64,000 nt of DNA from Blastococcus mobilis (GTDB lineage Bacteria; Actinomycetota; Actinomycetes; Mycobacteriales; Geodermatophilaceae): positions 1-64,000 of the forward strand of contig NZ_FZNO01000003.1 of NCBI RefSeq assembly GCF_900188025.1, written 5' to 3'. The first letter of the stretch is position 1. The number at the start of each line of letters is the position of its first letter. The notes beneath the pieces were generated by a model. The model did not search any database. It had not been told where the DNA came from and saw only the letters and a list, made by a program, of their open reading frames with translations. Made by a program: the position numbers and the translations under genes. This document shows positions 61,477-64,000 of this stretch, one piece after another.

Positions 61477-61538
61477 CGCTGACACCCGCTGTCCGACGCT
61501 GACCGGGAACTCCCACCCCAGCGCGGAAGGCGGCCGAC

Positions 61539-61991
61539 GTGGCCAAGGTCAAGATCCTCGCCCGGCACCTCAAGCCGGCGCTCAACACGGGCACGGACGC
61601 GATCCCGGTGTGGACCCCCATCGGCGGTCTGAACAGCCTCACCTTCTCCACGGAGAAGACCGACACCGACGACACCGACTTCGACTCCGACGGCTGGGCC
61701 GAGCACAAGGTGGCGCAGCGCGCCTCCTCGATCAGCATGGAGGGCTTCTACAAGGAGGACCCGGTCACCGGTGACCGGGACGCCGGCCAGGAGGCGCTCA
61801 TCGCCCTCGCGGACGCTGTCGGCTACGACTCCCTCAAGAGCCTGCGGGTCACCACTCCCGGCGGGAACGTCACCACCTACCGGGTGTCGGCGCGGGTGGA
61901 CGCCCCGGCCGGTGGCGGGCTGAACGACAACTCCGGGTTCAACGCGGAGCTCACCGTGTCCGGCAAGCCGACCTACGTGCCGAGCCCGTGA
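61539..61991 (+). CDS. Major tail (tube) protein
   Basis: A 150-residue tail tube subunit: NTGTDAIPVWTPIGGLNSLT, STEKTDTDDTDFDSDGWAEH, GQEALIALADAVGYDSLKSL, and a final ELTVSGKPTYV beta strand typical of tube proteins. GTG 61539 preceded by GGAAGG. Followed by the tail chaperone genes. Confidence 0.88.
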   Translation: MAKVKILARHLKPALNTGTDAIPVWTPIGGLNSLTFSTEKTDTDDTDFDSDGWAEHKVAQRASSISMEGFYKEDPVTGDRDAGQEALIALADAVGYDSLKSLRVTTPGGNVTTYRVSARVDAPAGGGLNDNSGFNAELTVSGKPTYVPSP

Positions 61992-62401
61992 CCCAGTTCC
62001 ACGACTTCGACGCCGCCTGGGCCGACGAAGAGGACGAGCCGGTCGTCGTCAAGCTCCTGGGCGAGGAGTGGGCGTGCAAGCGCCCCTCGGAGGTGCCGGC
62101 CGCGCTGCTGCTCAAGCTGGACCGGCTCATGCTCGCCGCCGCCGGCGCCGACGTCCCCGACGACTTCGTCGTCGACGACTCCCTGTCCTCCGAGTCGATC
62201 CTGCGGCAGCTCGCCGGCGACGACAACGTCGACGCCTGGCTGGCCCGCGGCCTTCCCTACAAGCGGCTGGCCGCGGTGTCGCAGTACCTCAACGCCGTCT
62301 ACCGGGGGCAGGACCCGGCGGGGGAAGCGCCGGCCGCCAACCGCCAGGAGCGGCGGGCGGCGGCCAAGAAGCCGAAGCGGTCCGGATCGCCGAAGTCCTG
62401 A
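61988..62401 (+). CDS. Tail assembly chaperone G
   Basis: A 137-residue acidic chaperone (DDEDEPVVVKLLGEEWACKR-like: ADEEDEPVVVKLLGEEWACK, VPAALLLKLDRLMLAAAGAD, VDAWLARGLPYKRLAAVSQY) with a basic end. It sits between tail tube and tape measure, where G/GT chaperones wrap the tape measure protein. The candidate slip site GGGGGAA lies at 62320-62326. GTG 61988 overlaps the tube stop. Confidence 0.85.
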   Translation: MTQFHDFDAAWADEEDEPVVVKLLGEEWACKRPSEVPAALLLKLDRLMLAAAGADVPDDFVVDDSLSSESILRQLAGDDNVDAWLARGLPYKRLAAVSQYLNAVYRGQDPAGEAPAANRQERRAAAKKPKRSGSPKS

Positions 62402-62652
62402 CCCACTGGAAGGCGCTCGAGTGCGACTTCCACGACAGGTACGGGGTCGCTGACCTGCAGCACGAGTTGACGAGACGGACGTGGAGGTGGTTCACGGTGA
62501 AGCTTTCCGGCCTCCTGTCCACCGACTCGCTGCTGACCAACGTCCTGTTCCCGGTCGACCCCACGACGGGTGAGCGCACCCGGGCCGAGCCGGTGACGGT
62601 GCTCGACGACCCGGACGCCGTGGACGCGTTCTTCGCCCGGCAGGCCGGCTGA
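61988..62652 (+). CDS. Tail assembly chaperone GT (-1 frameshift product)
   Basis: The T part lies in the -1 frame: after the slip the reading continues as EAVRIAEVLTHWKALECDFH, RTWRWFTVKLSGLLSTDSLL and DDPDAVDAFFARQAG, ending at 62652. It lacks its own start and is open back to about 62068, so a -1 shift in G is required. LTHWKALECDFHDRYGVADL has the look of the tail-binding T domain. The site is probably GGGGGAA (62320-62326), in X-XXY-YYZ register, but the exact position is inferred. Confidence 0.8.
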
Positions 62653-64000
62653 TGTCCCTCACCGCCGCCGAACTCAAGGCGGTCTACACCGTCGACGAGG
62701 GCCCGCTGGACCGCTCCCTGGGCGGGCTGGGCGGGAAGGTGAAGGGCGCCGTCGGGGGCGCTGTCGCCGCCGCCGCGGGCCTGTTCGCGTTCGGCGAGAT
62801 CAAGGACGGGTTCCTGTCCTTCACCGGGGCGGCGTCGGACCTGAACGAGACGATCAACAAGTCGTCGGTGATCTTCGGTGCCAACGCGGCGGCGATGGAC
62901 GACTGGTCGAAGGGGGCGGCGACCAACCTCGGCCTGTCCCGGCAGCAGGCCCTCAACGCCGCTGCCGGGTTCGGCGACATGTTCTCCCAGATCGGGTTCG
63001 CCGGCGACAAGGCCGCCGACATGTCCCGGCAGGTCGTGCAGATGTCGGCCGACCTGGGCAGCTTCAACAATCTGGACACCGCGGACGTCGCCGACCGGAT
63101 GAGCGCCGCGTTCCGCGGCGAGTTCGACTCCCTCCAGGCGCTCATCCCCAACATCAACGCCGCCCGGGTGGAGTCCGAGGCGCTGGCGATGACCGGCAAG
63201 GAGAACGCCGAGGCGCTGACCGCGCAGGAGAAGGCCGCGGCCGTCCTCGCGATCGTGCAGAAGGACGGCGCCCGCGCCATGGGCGACTTCGCGAAGACCT
63301 CCGACGGGGCCGCGAACTCGGCGAAGATCGCCACCGCCGAGTGGGAGGACCAGAAGGCCGCGATCGGCCAGGACCTGCTGCCGGCACTGACGGCCATGAT
63401 CGGGTTCGTCCGCTCCACGGTGATCCCCGGCGTGGGGGCGCTGGCCTCGTTCATCAAGGATGACGCGATCCCCGCCATCCGGGACATGGCGCAGTGGATC
63501 GACGCCAACAAGGGCCCGATCATGGTCGTCGCCGGTGTGATCGCGGCGGTGTTCCTGCCGCACCTGATCGCCCTCGGCGTGCAGTCGCTGCGGACGAAGG
63601 CCATCGTCGTCGGCGCGTGGATCGCCAAGCAGGCCGCCGCGATCGGTGCCGCCATCGTCCACTCCGCGCAGATCGCCTGGATGATCGTCCGGTTCGTCGC
63701 CCTCTCCGCGGCCGCGGTGCTGAACGCCGGCCTCACGGTGGGCGCCTGGATCGGCATGGGTGTCGCCGCCGTCGCTCAGGCCGCGATCGTCGCCGCCGCG
63801 TGGCTGGGAGCTCAGGTGCGCACTGTGGCGTCGCTGGTCGTCATGGCCGCCGGGTTCGTCGCCCAGGGCGCGGTCATGGTCGCGTCCACGGCCGTGACGG
63901 TCGCCTCTGTCGTCGCCGGCTGGGTGCTGATGGGCGCTCAGGCGCTCATCCAGGCCGCTCGCATGGCCGCCGCCTGGTTCATCGCCCTCGGCCCGGTCGG
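62652..64000 (+). CDS. Tape measure protein (3' end off window)
   Basis: Starts at ATG 62652 and runs open past the window edge; 449 codons are visible. It determines tail length and forms the channel for DNA ejection. The N-terminal part (LKAVYTVDEGPLDRSLGGLG, FSQIGFAGDKAADMSRQVVQ, MSADLGSFNNLDTADVADRM) is followed by long hydrophobic Ala-rich helices (VVAGVIAAVFLPHLIALGVQ and many more). It overlaps the GT stop by one base. Confidence 0.92.
   Translation, partial: MSLTAAELKAVYTVDEGPLDRSLGGLGGKVKGAVGGAVAAAAGLFAFGEIKDGFLSFTGAASDLNETINKSSVIFGANAAAMDDWSKGAATNLGLSRQQALNAAAGFGDMFSQIGFAGDKAADMSRQVVQMSADLGSFNNLDTADVADRMSAAFRGEFDSLQALIPNINAARVESEALAMTGKENAEALTAQEKAAAVLAIVQKDGARAMGDFAKTSDGAANSAKIATAEWEDQKAAIGQDLLPALTAMIGFVRSTVIPGVGALASFIKDDAIPAIRDMAQWIDANKGPIMVVAGVIAAVFLPHLIALGVQSLRTKAIVVGAWIAKQAAAIGAAIVHSAQIAWMIVRFVALSAAAVLNAGLTVGAWIGMGVAAVAQAAIVAAAWLGAQVRTVASLVVMAAGFVAQGAVMVASTAVTVASVVAGWVLMGAQALIQAARMAAAWFIALGPV

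Larger units (their letters stand above)
34895..64000. mobile_element. Temperate siphovirus prophage (right end outside window)
   Basis: From the tRNA-Val boundary onward the genes form a typical temperate tailed-phage map: integrase, repressor, divergent operator region, early operon, terminase, portal, capsid, tail tube, tail chaperones and tape measure. Gene orientation switches from mostly minus (host) to plus. Lysis genes, minor tail genes and attR are not included. Confidence 0.95.

Noticed and set aside
62289-63662. 457-codon open frame on the minus strand
   Set aside because: Antisense to the tail chaperone and tape measure genes; repetitive Gly/Arg/Asp composition and no phage homology pattern.

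Overview
The window is high-GC DNA from a filamentous-type actinobacterium, most likely a member of the Geodermatophilaceae or a close relative. I base this on the overall GC richness, frequent GTG starts with 4-base ATGA/GTGA gene overlaps, an SsgA-family cell-division/sporulation regulator, phosphatidylinositol-mannoside synthesis genes and WhiB proteins. The genus is an inference; no 16S gene is present.

Region 1 (1-34,894) is chromosomal. From about 6.7 to 31.2 kb it follows the conserved actinobacterial order thrS-HIT-pgsA-acyltransferase-pimA-pdxS-pdxT-yebC-ruvCAB-yajC-secDF-apt-relA-ppi-MBL-hisS-aspS, nearly all on the minus strand and known from Mycobacterium. The block combines translation (three tRNA synthetases), stringent response, protein export, recombination, vitamin B6 and PI/PIM lipid synthesis. 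A LexA-type box precedes ruvCAB. The rarA gene at the left edge is separated from aspS by an accessory insert of about 6 kb. The insert holds an aldo/keto reductase, a DinB-like thiol transferase, a frameshifted DUF559 nuclease gene between two 60-bp inverted-ended repeats, an aminotransferase, and a two-gene conflict module (a small EACC1-like protein plus a membrane-anchored caspase-fold protease). To the right of thrS are MOSC and HNH genes, a tRNA-Val, a sigma/anti-sigma pair divergent from ssgA, and a tRNA-Gly/Cys/Val cluster.

Region 2 (about 34,895-64,000, running off the right edge) is a temperate siphovirus prophage integrated at the 3' end of tRNA-Val(GAC). It begins with a tyrosine integrase on the minus strand, a small ORF, a LexA-like palindrome and an XRE repressor. 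Next comes an operator-rich divergent region. A long rightward early operon of about 30 small, overlapping genes follows, with an excisionase-like HTH, a Sak4-like ATPase, three different WhiB-like proteins, a frameshifted C5-cytosine methyltransferase and an HNH protein. The late region carries terminase, an SGNH hydrolase, an antisense two-gene cassette, portal, minor capsid, HNH, scaffold, major capsid, connectors, tail terminator, tail tube, the G/GT tail chaperones with a -1 frameshift, and the start of the tape measure gene. Lysis genes and attR are outside the window.

The features most worth follow-up are the EACC1/caspase module, the 60-bp repeats bracketing the DUF559 gene, the three WhiB paralogues in one prophage, the methyltransferase whose 3' end reads as family-like sequence in two frames, the LexA-like palindrome between repressor and integrase genes, and a stop-codon-associated motif repeated through the phage genes.
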